From positions 22,641-86,640 of the forward strand of contig QCIB01000006.1 in NCBI GenBank assembly GCA_003216915.1: a DNA stretch of 64,000 bases. The letters run 5' to 3'. Below the pieces are notes generated by a model. The model was given only the letters and a program-made list of their open reading frames with translations. It made no database searches and had not been told where the DNA came from. Each line of letters starts with the position of its first letter. Within the stretch, counting starts at the first letter, position 1. The DNA comes from Prochlorococcus sp. AG-402-I23. Lineage in GTDB: Bacteria > Cyanobacteriota > Cyanobacteriia > PCC-6307 > Cyanobiaceae. The position numbers and the translations under genes were made by a program. Shown here piece by piece: positions 38,847 through 48,251 of the stretch.

Positions 38847-40601
38847 TTAGGGTTTTTTAACAATCATTCCATGATCTTTAATCTTAGGAGGTATTTTTTC
38901 AATTACTATCAAACTCTCGATAATTTCTTTCGCAACTGGTACTGCAACAGTTGAACCATATGCATATGATTTAGATGGCTCATCAACGACTACAAAAACT
39001 GCATATTTTGGATCATTAACTGGTAAGGTCGCTACAAAACTACAAACTTTTTTGCTTGTATAAGAACCATTTAAAGCTTTTTGAGAAGTGCCCGTTTTCC
39101 CAGCTATCCTATATCCCTCGATTTTTACTCCAGATCCACTACCTTTATCAACTACGCTCTCCATCCATTCAAGAACAGTTTTAGAAACCTCGTGTGAAAA
39201 AAATTGTTTTTTTGGATTTTTATTAAATCTTTCTTTAAAAGTTGAGGTTACATGAGGAGTAACTTCAAAACCCCCATTTGCTATGGCGGCATGAAGTTGA
39301 ACCAATTTAAGTGGCGAGATTGAGAAACCTTTACCAAAAGAAGTTACGGCAGGCTCAATTGATTGATTTACAAATAAATCTTTTCTCTTTAGTTGGCCAG
39401 CAGTTGATTCAAATAAGTCAGTCTCTAAATTTTTATTTATACCTAAATTTTTTAGCCAATCCCAATAAATCGCGGGGTCTAAATTTTGCATTATTTTTAC
39501 CATCCCAACATTACTTGAAACCTGCAAAACTTTTGGATAGTCAATGTATCCATTACCTTTTTTATCCCAATTAGAAAGTGTCCATCCTCCAACATTAATC
39601 TTTCCAATATCTTCAACTACTCCATCTTTCTGGATTACTTTTTCTTCTAAAGCTAAGGCAAGATTGATAGGTTTAAAAGTTGAACCAGGCTCAAATAAAT
39701 CTTGAGAATACCAACCCTTAAAGAGTCCAGAATCATACTTCCAAAATTTATTTGGATCATACGACGGAACTGTAACCAAGGAGAGAATCCGACCATTATT
39801 AACATCCATAACTATGGCAAATCCCTTCTTTGCTTTCCATTCGTTTACTTGCTTTGATAAAGCATTGAATGACGCTTTCTGTAATTTTGAATCTATAGTT
39901 AGGCCTAAACTTTTGTAATCAGAAATAAAATCGCCTGGGGATGAATTATCCGGCAGAGGAGTTCCATCTCCTCCTCTTTTTATTAAATTACTTTTATTAA
40001 AAACTTTAATTTGATTATCTAAATGAAGCTCTAAACCTGCTGAAGCTATATTCTCATCATTAACAAAACCGACAAGATTCGAGTAAAGCTCCCCTTGTGG
40101 ATAATATCTCTGAGAATATTTAAACAAATCAAGTCCGCTTATTTGAAGGTTCTTAATCTTTTCTGCCTTTTCTTCAGAAATTTTATCTAAAAGCTTGATA
40201 CCATTCATTTTATTATTGAATTTACTCAATAGTATTTCACCATTAATATCCAAGATAGATGACAATTTTTCTGTAACTTCTTCAATACTGCGAACTCTGT
40301 TAATTGAATCCCCAGGAAAATTAAAATATTTTGGATGGGCCCACAATTTATAGAGCGGTTTATCGTAAGCAATTAGTCTATTATTTCTATCAACAATCGC
40401 TCTCCTTTTTTTTAAGGCGTTAGTTTTAGAGGACTGTATTAATCTGGCTTTCCTTTGCAAATCAGAGGCGTTAAAGACTTGCAATTTAACTAACCTACCA
40501 AACAAACAAAATATTAATAGTAAGCTAAAAATATAGAGAAATTTAAATCTTCTTTGATCAAGTGGTATTAGATGAACAATTTTTTTGTATTTTTTCATCA
40601 A
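38847..40601 (-). CDS. ftsI: Septal peptidoglycan transpeptidase (FtsI / class B PBP)
   Basis: 584 residues with a short cytoplasmic N-terminus, one membrane helix (about 20-40) and a large periplasmic part. Transpeptidase motifs are all present: S-x-x-K in EPGSTFKP, S-x-N in VSSNVG and KTG in AGKTGTSQK. It cross-links septal peptidoglycan during division. Its start overlaps the upstream small gene's stop by 4 bp, the arrangement of ftsL-ftsI in many bacteria. Confidence 0.93.
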   Translation of the reverse strand: MMKKYKKIVHLIPLDQRRFKFLYIFSLLLIFCLFGRLVKLQVFNASDLQRKARLIQSSKTNALKKRRAIVDRNNRLIAYDKPLYKLWAHPKYFNFPGDSINRVRSIEEVTEKLSSILDINGEILLSKFNNKMNGIKLLDKISEEKAEKIKNLQISGLDLFKYSQRYYPQGELYSNLVGFVNDENIASAGLELHLDNQIKVFNKSNLIKRGGDGTPLPDNSSPGDFISDYKSLGLTIDSKLQKASFNALSKQVNEWKAKKGFAIVMDVNNGRILSLVTVPSYDPNKFWKYDSGLFKGWYSQDLFEPGSTFKPINLALALEEKVIQKDGVVEDIGKINVGGWTLSNWDKKGNGYIDYPKVLQVSSNVGMVKIMQNLDPAIYWDWLKNLGINKNLETDLFESTAGQLKRKDLFVNQSIEPAVTSFGKGFSISPLKLVQLHAAIANGGFEVTPHVTSTFKERFNKNPKKQFFSHEVSKTVLEWMESVVDKGSGSGVKIEGYRIAGKTGTSQKALNGSYTSKKVCSFVATLPVNDPKYAVFVVVDEPSKSYAYGSTVAVPVAKEIIESLIVIEKIPPKIKDHGMIVKKP

Positions 40602-41026
40602 TATCCCCTTTGATATTTGCTATCACTAAAACCTTTAATGAAACTCCTTAAATTGTTCTTAAATAAACTTTCTTTTTTTTCTGGAAGTTTTTCTAGATAG
40701 ATTAAATCTTCAGGTTTAGTTTTTCTATAAGTATTGATAGACTCAAGTTCACTAATATAAAATTCCTCAATTTTAGAAATATAATCAATGAGATTATTAT
40801 TGACAGCTCTTGTTTTAGATAAGTTTTTATATGTATTTGACCATTTTCTTTGACTATTAAAAGACAAGAAAAATAAGGTGAAAATTAATACCAAAAGAGA
40901 GATATTAATGGTGTCAAAAATTTGATGAATTAATTTGATATTAATTATGGATATTTTTTCAGAATTTTTTTTACTTTCATATGAAACTTTTTTTTTAAAA
41001 TTCAGTTGATTCCCATAAGGTTTCAT
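40598..41026 (-). CDS. FtsL-like single-pass protein upstream of ftsI
   Basis: 142 residues with a cytoplasmic N-terminus of about 40, one hydrophobic helix (ISLLVLIFTLFFLSFNS, about 42-58) and a helical, probably coiled-coil region outside. Sequence similarity is not visible, but topology, size and the 4-bp overlap with ftsI match FtsL, the divisome scaffold. The C-terminal tail of about 60 residues is basic. The assignment rests on position and architecture. Confidence 0.6.
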   Translation of the reverse strand: MKPYGNQLNFKKKVSYESKKNSEKISIINIKLIHQIFDTINISLLVLIFTLFFLSFNSQRKWSNTYKNLSKTRAVNNNLIDYISKIEEFYISELESINTYRKTKPEDLIYLEKLPEKKESLFKNNLRSFIKGFSDSKYQRGY

Positions 41027-41111
41027 CTATGATTTATTATTTTAATTAAAGAAGTGTTATTAATTAAATAAACATCTTTTTGTTTGATTCGCAAGTAAAA
41101 AATTAAATTCT

Positions 41112-42473
41112 TTATATCCTCAATAAGAACAAATTTAAGAAAGTCAATCCATTCCATAAAGAATGCATAATGACTGAGGAAAACAAACTACCTGAAGCAA
41201 TCCTTGTAATTGCTAATCCAATCCCTAGAACAAATAATGGCGGCATTTCTCCCAAACTTAAATGGGCTAATGCAAAGATAAAAGCTGAAACTATGATGCC
41301 AGAAATTACTCCAAAATCTCTTGAAAGAGTTGGTAGTAAAATACCTCGAAATATAATCTCCTCAAATAAAGGAGCTAATATAGTTGTTGTTACAAATAAT
41401 AGAAAAAATGATAAGTAATTATTATTATTAAGAACAATTTCCAGCAAAGGGTTACTACCATTCTGATTATCGATCAGACTATTCATAATTAGAGAGATCA
41501 ATAAAACAAATGGAACAATTGTTAACCAACCTTTAATTCCCTGGATAATTGCATATTTTATTGGCAAGATATTGAACTGCAAATAATCCTTTTTAAAAGT
41601 AAATTGACCATTCAAACATTTAATTTGATAATAAACTACCCCTAATGGCGGAATAGCCATAAAAAGATATCCAAAGAATATTTTTAAAGATTGAGATAAT
41701 TCATTAGAGATATTTTTAGAAAAAAGTTCAACTAAACTGATAGAAAACAAAGGTGATACCACTTCTCCTAAAACAACAAATCCACCTGCAATTAATAAGA
41801 CCATATCTATTAATTCGAAATCTAAGGATTTAATTTCTTGCCAACCAAACTTTTTCAAAGATATGGTGGTCCATAATGTTTTTAAAGCCAAAATAGAGCC
41901 AATAATTATTGTTAAAAGTGGTATTAGTCTTATGGCTAATATTTTTAAAAACATTTTGCTTGAAAATGATTTTGTTATTAATGCACTATCGTCAAAATCA
42001 AATTTCCGGCTTAAAAGGTGATATAAAAATCTATCACCTTTAAATAAATCAAATTTATCAGAATTTGATTTATATGAATTATTGTTAGATTTTTTTTCTA
42101 TCTCATCAATCAGAAATTTAAAGTTTTTATTTTCAAAATCTTTGGATATATTTTTATAGATCATAGGGTCATTTGATTCTGAAGTAATAATTCGAATTAA
42201 TTTATTTCTCTCTGTTAGCTCTTCAAATGAGACCTCAGATAGTGATTTATTTATTTGATCAACAGGATCACTAATGATAAAAAATTTTCTAAGATTTACA
42301 GGTATTGATTGGACAGATAATTCAGCAATTTCTTGCTCTTTTTGACTAATATCAAATGAGACAGATGCTCTATTTAAACTATCTTTTAAGCCTTGCTGCC
42401 ATACAAAAAAAGTTATGACTATAGAAATAAAAGCTAAAGTGAGTTTTGACTTAGAAATATTTTTAAAGATCAT
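41112..42473 (-). CDS. CPBP-family intramembrane metalloprotease (CAAX protease-like)
   Basis: 453 residues with about eight membrane segments. The C-terminal Abi/CPBP domain has the motifs FEEIIFRG (paired Glu plus Arg), FALAHLSLG and SVIMHSLWNG that build the metal site. The first 180 residues hold one helix and a soluble extra-membrane region unusual for the family. Roles proposed for the family are protein maturation or peptide self-immunity; none can be assigned here. It is divergent from the tandem phosphatase gene. Confidence 0.85.
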   Translation of the reverse strand: MIFKNISKSKLTLAFISIVITFFVWQQGLKDSLNRASVSFDISQKEQEIAELSVQSIPVNLRKFFIISDPVDQINKSLSEVSFEELTERNKLIRIITSESNDPMIYKNISKDFENKNFKFLIDEIEKKSNNNSYKSNSDKFDLFKGDRFLYHLLSRKFDFDDSALITKSFSSKMFLKILAIRLIPLLTIIIGSILALKTLWTTISLKKFGWQEIKSLDFELIDMVLLIAGGFVVLGEVVSPLFSISLVELFSKNISNELSQSLKIFFGYLFMAIPPLGVVYYQIKCLNGQFTFKKDYLQFNILPIKYAIIQGIKGWLTIVPFVLLISLIMNSLIDNQNGSNPLLEIVLNNNNYLSFFLLFVTTTILAPLFEEIIFRGILLPTLSRDFGVISGIIVSAFIFALAHLSLGEMPPLFVLGIGLAITRIASGSLFSSVIMHSLWNGLTFLNLFLLRI

Positions 42474-42587
42474 AACTTATTATATTGTTGAAACTATGGT
42501 TAGTTATCATTGAATTTCCTTATATTTATGTATCTATTTTAATCACGCCATGAGATGATTAAATTATCTTAATTTTAAATTTATATA

Positions 42588-43916
42588 ATGGCTATACGAC
42601 TAGTTTTAGTTAGGCATGGACTAAGCAGTTTCAATTCAAAAGGATTAATTCAAGGAAGAACAGATGATTCATTATTAACTGATGAAGGATATGTACAAGC
42701 CCAAAAAGCAGGAAAAGCATTATCAAAAATAAACTTCGATAAAATCTATTCCTCCCCACTTGTGAGAGCGGCAGAGACTGCAAAAACAATTAAACAGACC
42801 TTCAATAAAGAACAAGATATTGTATTCGATGAAAATTTGCTAGAGGTAGATCTTAGTGAATGGTCTGGTCTAAAAATTGATGAAATAAAAAAGAAATTTC
42901 CAGAAATTTACCCTATATGGAAAAATGATCCAGAAAATCTAATCTTAAAGAAAAAAGGCAATAAAACTTATAAACCAATTCAAGAGTTATTTTTTCAAGC
43001 AACAAATTTTGTACAAGATATTTTAAAAATTTATATAGATAAAGATGATGTAAATATTTTAGTTGTAGGACATAATGCAATTCTCAGATGTTTAATACTC
43101 TTGTTATTAGGAAAGCCTAAGCAAGGTTTTAGAAAAATTAGATTAGAAAATGCCTCTTTCTCGATACTAAATATTTCAAGGAAAGATAACTCTTATAAGA
43201 CCCAAATTGAGTGCTTAAATCAAACTTCCCATCTGAATAAAAATATTCCAAATCAAATTGGCGATTCCAGAATATTTCTAATAAGACATGGCGAAACTAA
43301 CTGGAACAAAGAAGGTAGATTTCAAGGGCAAATTGATATCCCTTTAAATGAAAACGGAAAAGATCAAGCTAGAAAGACTTTTGAATATTTGAGAAATATT
43401 TCTTTCAATAAGGCATTTTCAAGTTCCATGCATAGGCCTTACGAGACTGCACAAATAATTCTTCAAAATTGCAAAGATTTAAAAATAGAAAAAATAGATT
43501 CACTTGTAGAAATTAGTCACGGATTATGGGAGGGTAAACTGGAAGTAGAAATCAGAGAAAAGTGGCCTGCTTTACTAAAAAATTGGCATAATAAACCAGA
43601 AGAAGTAATAATGCCCGAGGGGGAATCTATAAAAGATGTATCAGAAAGATCCGTAGAAGCTTTTGACAAAATTTGTTCATCTCAAAAGGATAATGATCTA
43701 AGCCTTCTAGTTGCTCATGATGCAGTCAATAAAACTCTAATTTGCAACATCCTTGGCATTAATTATTCAAACATTTGGATGATAAAACAAGGTAATGGTG
43801 GCATAACTATAATTGACCTTTTTAATGATCCCAATAAGCCCCCTGTGATTAGCGCTCTAAACATTACAACCCACCTAGGAGGAATAATTGATTCAACTGC
43901 TTCAGGTGCACTTTAA
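42588..43916 (+). CDS. Tandem histidine phosphatase (phosphoglycerate mutase-like)
   Basis: 442 residues formed of two histidine-phosphatase domains, about 1-215 and 222-442. Each keeps the RHG motif (VRHGLSSFN, IRHGETNWN), the second His (VVGHNAI, VAHDAV) and the Glu donor (LLEVDLSEW, LVEISHGLW), so both look catalytic. Cyanobacterial relatives act as phosphoserine phosphatases or general phosphomonoesterases more often than true mutases. It converges on lepB, and the short gap holds a C-rich/G-rich pair that may end both transcripts. Confidence 0.85.
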   Translation: MAIRLVLVRHGLSSFNSKGLIQGRTDDSLLTDEGYVQAQKAGKALSKINFDKIYSSPLVRAAETAKTIKQTFNKEQDIVFDENLLEVDLSEWSGLKIDEIKKKFPEIYPIWKNDPENLILKKKGNKTYKPIQELFFQATNFVQDILKIYIDKDDVNILVVGHNAILRCLILLLLGKPKQGFRKIRLENASFSILNISRKDNSYKTQIECLNQTSHLNKNIPNQIGDSRIFLIRHGETNWNKEGRFQGQIDIPLNENGKDQARKTFEYLRNISFNKAFSSSMHRPYETAQIILQNCKDLKIEKIDSLVEISHGLWEGKLEVEIREKWPALLKNWHNKPEEVIMPEGESIKDVSERSVEAFDKICSSQKDNDLSLLVAHDAVNKTLICNILGINYSNIWMIKQGNGGITIIDLFNDPNKPPVISALNITTHLGGIIDSTASGAL

Positions 43917-43920
43917 ATTA

Positions 43921-43972
43921 AAACCCTTTTTAAAATTTATTTTGATCAAGTCAGATGCAGAAAAAGGGGGTT
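43921..43972. terminator. Possible bidirectional terminator between phosphatase gene and lepB
   Basis: AACCCTTTTT at 43922-43931 can pair with AAAAAGGGGGTT at 43961-43972. The loop is long (about 29 nt) and the stem imperfect. The placement between convergent stops supports a terminator, but weakly. Confidence 0.3.
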
Positions 43973-44630
43973 AATTATTGAAAAAGCCAACTTGACTAAG
44001 AGGCCAAAATCTGAAATATGCTTTACCAATTATCTCTTTTTTATGAAGAAATTTACTTCCAGGCCAATATCTACCGTCCCAGCTATTTGACCTATTATCA
44101 CCTAAAACTAAAAAATGATCTTCAGGAACTTTTATATTTTCAAATTTACCACATTGATTAAATAGGGATAATGAGCACTTGTAAGAGACATATGGTTCAG
44201 GAATAAATTTATTATTTATCATTAATTCACCCTTAGTATTTACACTTACAATTTCTCCTGGAAGTGCCACCACCCTTTTTATATAAGCATCGCAAGCTTG
44301 ATCCCTCAAACCAGGAATAAACGACATTGGAGGAAAACTCATAAAAAAACAATATCTTTTTTTGGGTAAAGGCTTAGATCTTGATGAAATTAATTTTTCA
44401 TCAAAGGAGTAAGGTGAGTTAAACACAACAATATCTCCTCTTTTTGGTAAAGAGTTTCTTAGAGAAAATTTTTCAATAATTAACCTATCGTTTATTTGTA
44501 ATTCTGGGAGCATTGAACCAGAGGGGATATAACGTGGTTCAGCGAAAAATGATCTACAAGAAGAAACAAAAAAAGTTAATAGAATGAGTAACCCCCATTC
44601 TTTTAAAAAACTTTTAATATAAGCAGGCAT
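43971..44630 (-). CDS. lepB: Signal peptidase I
   Basis: Cleaves signal peptides on the outer face of the cytoplasmic/thylakoid membrane. 219 residues: one N-terminal membrane helix (LLILLTFFVSSC), then catalytic Ser in PSGSMLPELQINDRLII and Lys in KRVVALPGE, and the GDNRSNSWDGRYWP box. All family boxes are intact. It is followed upstream in the same direction by the ArsC-like and pyrophosphatase genes. Confidence 0.95.
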   Translation of the reverse strand: MPAYIKSFLKEWGLLILLTFFVSSCRSFFAEPRYIPSGSMLPELQINDRLIIEKFSLRNSLPKRGDIVVFNSPYSFDEKLISSRSKPLPKKRYCFFMSFPPMSFIPGLRDQACDAYIKRVVALPGEIVSVNTKGELMINNKFIPEPYVSYKCSLSLFNQCGKFENIKVPEDHFLVLGDNRSNSWDGRYWPGSKFLHKKEIIGKAYFRFWPLSQVGFFNN

Positions 44631-44659
44631 AAAATTAATAAAGTCTTGATTTTTTAAAT

Positions 44660-45016
44660 TTATATAAATTGTTTGGCATATTGAATTTCGTTAAAACCTA
44701 ATATTACTTTTTTCCCTTCGTAAATCAAAAATGGTCTTTTTATTAATTTGCCATCACTTAAAAGAAGTTGAATAATTTCTTCCCTTGATAAAATATTTAT
44801 ATCAAGATTGAGATTTTTAAAAGCTTTACCTCTTGTATTAAAAATCCTTTTCTTATCATCAGAGTATTGTTTTAAAGCTAGATTTAAATACTTAGCAAGT
44901 GGTGGTTCTTTTACAATATCAATTAATTGGAATTCGAAATCTTTGCTTTTAAGCCACTTTGCAGCTTTTCTACAAGTAGAGCATTTTAAATAACTATAAA
45001 AAATTATTTTTTTCAA
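44660..45016 (-). CDS. ArsC/Spx-family thioredoxin-fold protein
   Basis: 118 residues. The N-terminal Cys-x-x-Cys (YLKCSTCRKAAKWL, residues 10-13 region) and the C-terminal RPFLIYEGKKVILGFNE match the ArsC/Spx/YffB family. Whether it reduces arsenate is uncertain: such proteins also include redox regulators. Its start overlaps the pyrophosphatase stop by 4 bp, so these genes form one unit with lepB downstream. Confidence 0.8.
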   Translation of the reverse strand: MKKIIFYSYLKCSTCRKAAKWLKSKDFEFQLIDIVKEPPLAKYLNLALKQYSDDKKRIFNTRGKAFKNLNLDINILSREEIIQLLLSDGKLIKRPFLIYEGKKVILGFNEIQYAKQFI

Positions 45017-45567
45017 TTTAATTTACTAATTTTTGATTTCTTAAGTACTTTAAAGTTTTTCTTTTTTAGGGGTATACAACTTTTTAATAAATTTTCAACC
45101 ACATCAAAATCCCTCCAACCGTCAATTTGAACTGTTCTTCCATCAAGTCCTTTACTTGTTCTAAAAAATTCAGCAACATCCTCAAGCTGATTAGGAGCAA
45201 TTTGATTAATGCTCACTATATTATCCTGCCTAGGATTAGCCATAGGCACACATAAAAGTTTTCCATCATATGCACCACAATCATGCATATCCAAAACTCC
45301 AATAGGTCTAGCTTTTATTAAACAACCAGCAAAAGTTGGCTCATCCATTATCACCATTGCATCAAGAGGAGCACCATCATCAGCGAGAGTATTTGGAATA
45401 AAACCATAATCAAAAGGGTACCTCACTGAAGAATGCAATACTCTGTCTAAAGCCATTATTCCTGCATCAGAGCAATATTCATATTTATTCCTACTCCCTG
45501 CAGGTATTTCAACAACAATATTTACTATTCCCTTCATTGGAGATGGAGGTATTGAACTAAGGTCCAT
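45013..45567 (-). CDS. ppa: Family I inorganic pyrophosphatase, cyanobacterial type, with altered active site
   Basis: 184 residues, closely resembling the usual cyanobacterial soluble pyrophosphatase (MDLSSIPPSPMKGIVNIVVEIPAGSRNKYEY). The metal-loop motif DGDPLD is DGAPLD here: Ala66 replaces an Asp essential for activating the attacking water. In the later D-x-G-x-D-x-K loop DCGAYDGK, the usual Glu next to Asp is Cys. Activity may therefore be low or lost. A second, fully canonical pyrophosphatase lies at 60297-60887. It overlaps its neighbours on both sides. Confidence 0.88.
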   Translation of the reverse strand: MDLSSIPPSPMKGIVNIVVEIPAGSRNKYEYCSDAGIMALDRVLHSSVRYPFDYGFIPNTLADDGAPLDAMVIMDEPTFAGCLIKARPIGVLDMHDCGAYDGKLLCVPMANPRQDNIVSINQIAPNQLEDVAEFFRTSKGLDGRTVQIDGWRDFDVVENLLKSCIPLKKKNFKVLKKSKISKLN

Positions 45568-45802
45568 CTTTTTTAAAATCGTGATTATGAATTATCTCGT
45601 TTCCTTGAGATAAGGGTCTTCCAATTAAAATGCTTATTAAAGGTAAAAGAATTGTCAAAAAGGCAAAAATAATACCTAAAGATGTTATTGATAAACTCCT
45701 TATACTTAAGGGGTCATCATCATCTCTATCAAAATCACTTCGAGCAGAAGATTCTTCGCTTGATTTACTTTGAATAAACTGCTTTGATTTCGTGTAACTC
45801 AA
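45557..45802 (-). CDS. Unknown small membrane protein (81 aa)
   Basis: No family recognised. An acidic, serine-rich N-terminus (SSEESSARSDFDRDDDDP) is followed by one hydrophobic helix (SLGIIFAFLTILLPLISILIG, about residues 40-61) and a short tail. It overlaps the downstream pyrophosphatase start by 11 bp, consistent with an operon. The layout suggests a thylakoid or plasma-membrane anchor protein. Confidence 0.6.
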   Translation of the reverse strand: MSYTKSKQFIQSKSSEESSARSDFDRDDDDPLSIRSLSITSLGIIFAFLTILLPLISILIGRPLSQGNEIIHNHDFKKDGP

Positions 45803-45898
45803 GAACTCTTAATTGGTAAAGATTAAGGAGATAATTAAACATCATTATCCTACATTCAAAATGTCAATAAATCAAAACATTGATTAGTAACTTTTTAA

Positions 45899-46249
45899 TT
45901 ACTCTTTTTCTAGCAAAGACCTAATAGATTTTAGTTCGTCTAATATTTGCACCAGTATATTTTGAGCAGCGGAGGAAGGTGTATTAAAGACCTCCACAGT
46001 AACCTCCTTAATTCTTAAAATATCTTTTGCAAATCTTGCTACTTCATTAGGATGAAACTTTAAAGGATCTTTTTGATCAGTTCTAAATTCGGGATTTAAT
46101 TTTCTTGGATTAAAGCTTGGGTTTAGATTTCTTAAATCTGTATTTGTATACCTATAGACAGAAGCTCTTGATCTGTTAAGGAATTTTTGAACTTCATCAA
46201 TACCTACTAATTCCTCTTCGCTAGAAATATTGGAATCTATATTTTCCAT
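45899..46249 (-). CDS. Unknown protein with possible DNA-binding N-terminus (116 aa)
   Basis: Residues 13-40 (LVGIDEVQKFLNRSRASVYRYTNT) resemble the first helices of an excisionase/MerR-type helix-turn-helix. The middle is polar, and the C-terminus (AAQNILVQILDELKSIRSLLEKE) looks like an amphipathic or coiled-coil helix. It may be a small regulator. It is divergent from proS, sharing a 175-bp upstream region. Confidence 0.6.
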   Translation of the reverse strand: MENIDSNISSEEELVGIDEVQKFLNRSRASVYRYTNTDLRNLNPSFNPRKLNPEFRTDQKDPLKFHPNEVARFAKDILRIKEVTVEVFNTPSSAAQNILVQILDELKSIRSLLEKE

Positions 46250-46347
46250 AAACTTAAGAAAATGTTTTAGTAATAATGAACTTTTAAAAGAATTTGAACT
46301 TCATTACTGAAGAAGTTAGCAGAAACAATATTTTTAGACTAGCCGCG

Positions 46348-46360
46348 TTGAGGGACTCAA
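46348..46360. other. Small GC-rich hairpin in the proS leader region
   Basis: TTGAG-GGA-CTCAA forms a 5-bp stem inside a short GC-rich island (gccgcgttgagggactcaag region, 46342-46361), followed by AT-rich sequence with a T-run. It stands out in an AT-rich gap, but no family is recognised. It could be a short attenuator or end of a small RNA. Confidence 0.3.
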
Positions 46361-46424
46361 GACACTTTAAATTATTTTTTCATCTTAATTGATAAAATTA
46401 AATAGTATTAAGGATTTTTTTTGT

Positions 46425-48227
46425 ATGCGCGTGACAACCTCATTTCCTCTGGGGACACTTCGTGACACACCTTCTGAAGCTGAGATTATTTCACATCAAT
46501 TACTTTTAAAAGCTGGGTATATTCGCAGAGTTAACAGCGGTATTTATGCATACATGCCAATAATGCTTAGAGTTATTGAAAAAATATCCGCAATAATAGA
46601 GAAAGAACTTAATAGTATTGGTTGCACAAAATTACTATTACCCCAACTTCATCCTGCAGATTTATGGAGAAAAAGTGAAAGGTGGGAAGGATATACTGCA
46701 GGTGAAGGAATAATGTTTAATCTCAAAGATAGACAAGGTAAAGAATTTGGTTTAGCTCCAACTCACGAAGAGGTTATCACGAGTATTGCATCAGAGACCA
46801 TCAACTCCTATAAGCAATTACCTCAATGTTTCTATCAAATTCAGACAAAATTTAGAGATGAAATAAGGCCAAGGTTTGGATTAATGAGAAGTAGAGAATT
46901 TATAATGAAGGATGGTTATTCTTTTCATTCTTCAGAAAACGATCTGGCTTCTTTCTATGAAAAGGTGGGCAATGCTTATGAAAATATTTTTAAATCTTGT
47001 GGACTACAAACAGTAGGGGTTGAAGCTGATAGTGGAGCAATTGGCGGTGCTTCATCTAAAGAATTTATGGTCACTGCTGACGCTGGGGAAGATTCCATTT
47101 TGTTTACTCAAAGTGGTTCTTATGCTGCCAATATTGAAAAAGCTGTTTCTCAACCCTCTCAACCTACTCCACTAAAAGATAATATTGCAGAGTGGTTGGA
47201 AACACCTCATCAAAAAACAATCCCAGAAGTTTGCGATAATAATAATTTAGACCCTAGTCAGATTATTAAAGTAGTAATATTCCTTGCACAGTTCGAAGGT
47301 GAATTTGAGGTCCCAATTCTTGCATGCATAAGAGGTGATCAACACATTAATGAAGTAAAGCTTTTTAACTTAATCAATAAACTTCATAACTTCAATCTCC
47401 TTAATCTTAAAAAGATTGAAGACAAAAATACTATAGAAAAAAATCTAGTTGATTTTCCCTTAGGTTTTATCGGGCCAGATTTAGATAATAAAACTATTAA
47501 AGCTAGTTCTAATTGGGATAAAAAATGGACAAGAATAATTGACCATTCTGCAAGTGACCTTTCAAAGTTTATAAGTGGTGGGAATAAAGTTAATTTCCAT
47601 AAAGTTTTTCGAGAATTTTCTTTTGCTTCGAAAGATTATCTAATTGGGGATATCAGGAATGCCAAAAAAGGAGATAAAATAAGTATTGATAATGATGAGG
47701 AACTTAAAGAAAAAAAAGGCATCGAGATTGGACATATTTTCCAACTAGGTCAAAAATATAGTGCAAAATTAAATGCAAAGTTTTCTGATAAGGATGGTAA
47801 GTTAAAAAATTTATGGATGGGTTGTTATGGAATAGGAGTGACAAGAATAGCTCAAGCTGCTATCGAACAGAATCATGATCAAAAGGGAATTTGTTGGCCT
47901 ATCCAGATTTCTCCTTTTGAGGTTATTATTATTCCAACAAACCTAAAAGATCCTATACAAAGTGACCTTACTGAGCAAATCTATAACAACTTTTTAATTA
48001 ATAAAATTGATGTCCTTCTTGATGATAGAAACGATAGAGCTGGAGTGAAATTCAAAGATGCGGAATTAATTGGTATTCCGTTTCAGATAATTGTTGGCAG
48101 AGATTCGGTTAACAAAGAAGTGGAACTTTTATGCAGAGCAAATAATACTAAGTCTAAAATTAGTACTGATAAATTGTTGGAAACATTTATTTCCGAATCA
48201 GAAATAATGTACAATAAAAAGTCTTAA
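46425..48227 (+). CDS. proS: Prolyl-tRNA synthetase (bacterial type)
   Basis: Charges tRNA-Pro. From ATG 46425 (MRVTTSFPLGTLRDTPSEAEIISHQLLLKAGYIRRV) it has 600 residues; a TTG-started extension 36 bp upstream is not conserved. Class II motifs are seen (FRDEIRPRFGLMRSREFIMKDGYSFH; GCYGIGVTRIAQAAIEQ), with the bacterial editing insertion between them and the anticodon domain at the end. It is divergent from the putative regulator gene. Confidence 0.97.
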   Translation: MRVTTSFPLGTLRDTPSEAEIISHQLLLKAGYIRRVNSGIYAYMPIMLRVIEKISAIIEKELNSIGCTKLLLPQLHPADLWRKSERWEGYTAGEGIMFNLKDRQGKEFGLAPTHEEVITSIASETINSYKQLPQCFYQIQTKFRDEIRPRFGLMRSREFIMKDGYSFHSSENDLASFYEKVGNAYENIFKSCGLQTVGVEADSGAIGGASSKEFMVTADAGEDSILFTQSGSYAANIEKAVSQPSQPTPLKDNIAEWLETPHQKTIPEVCDNNNLDPSQIIKVVIFLAQFEGEFEVPILACIRGDQHINEVKLFNLINKLHNFNLLNLKKIEDKNTIEKNLVDFPLGFIGPDLDNKTIKASSNWDKKWTRIIDHSASDLSKFISGGNKVNFHKVFREFSFASKDYLIGDIRNAKKGDKISIDNDEELKEKKGIEIGHIFQLGQKYSAKLNAKFSDKDGKLKNLWMGCYGIGVTRIAQAAIEQNHDQKGICWPIQISPFEVIIIPTNLKDPIQSDLTEQIYNNFLINKIDVLLDDRNDRAGVKFKDAELIGIPFQIIVGRDSVNKEVELLCRANNTKSKISTDKLLETFISESEIMYNKKS

Positions 48228-48251
48228 GGCTAATTTTTTGGGAGCTACGTT

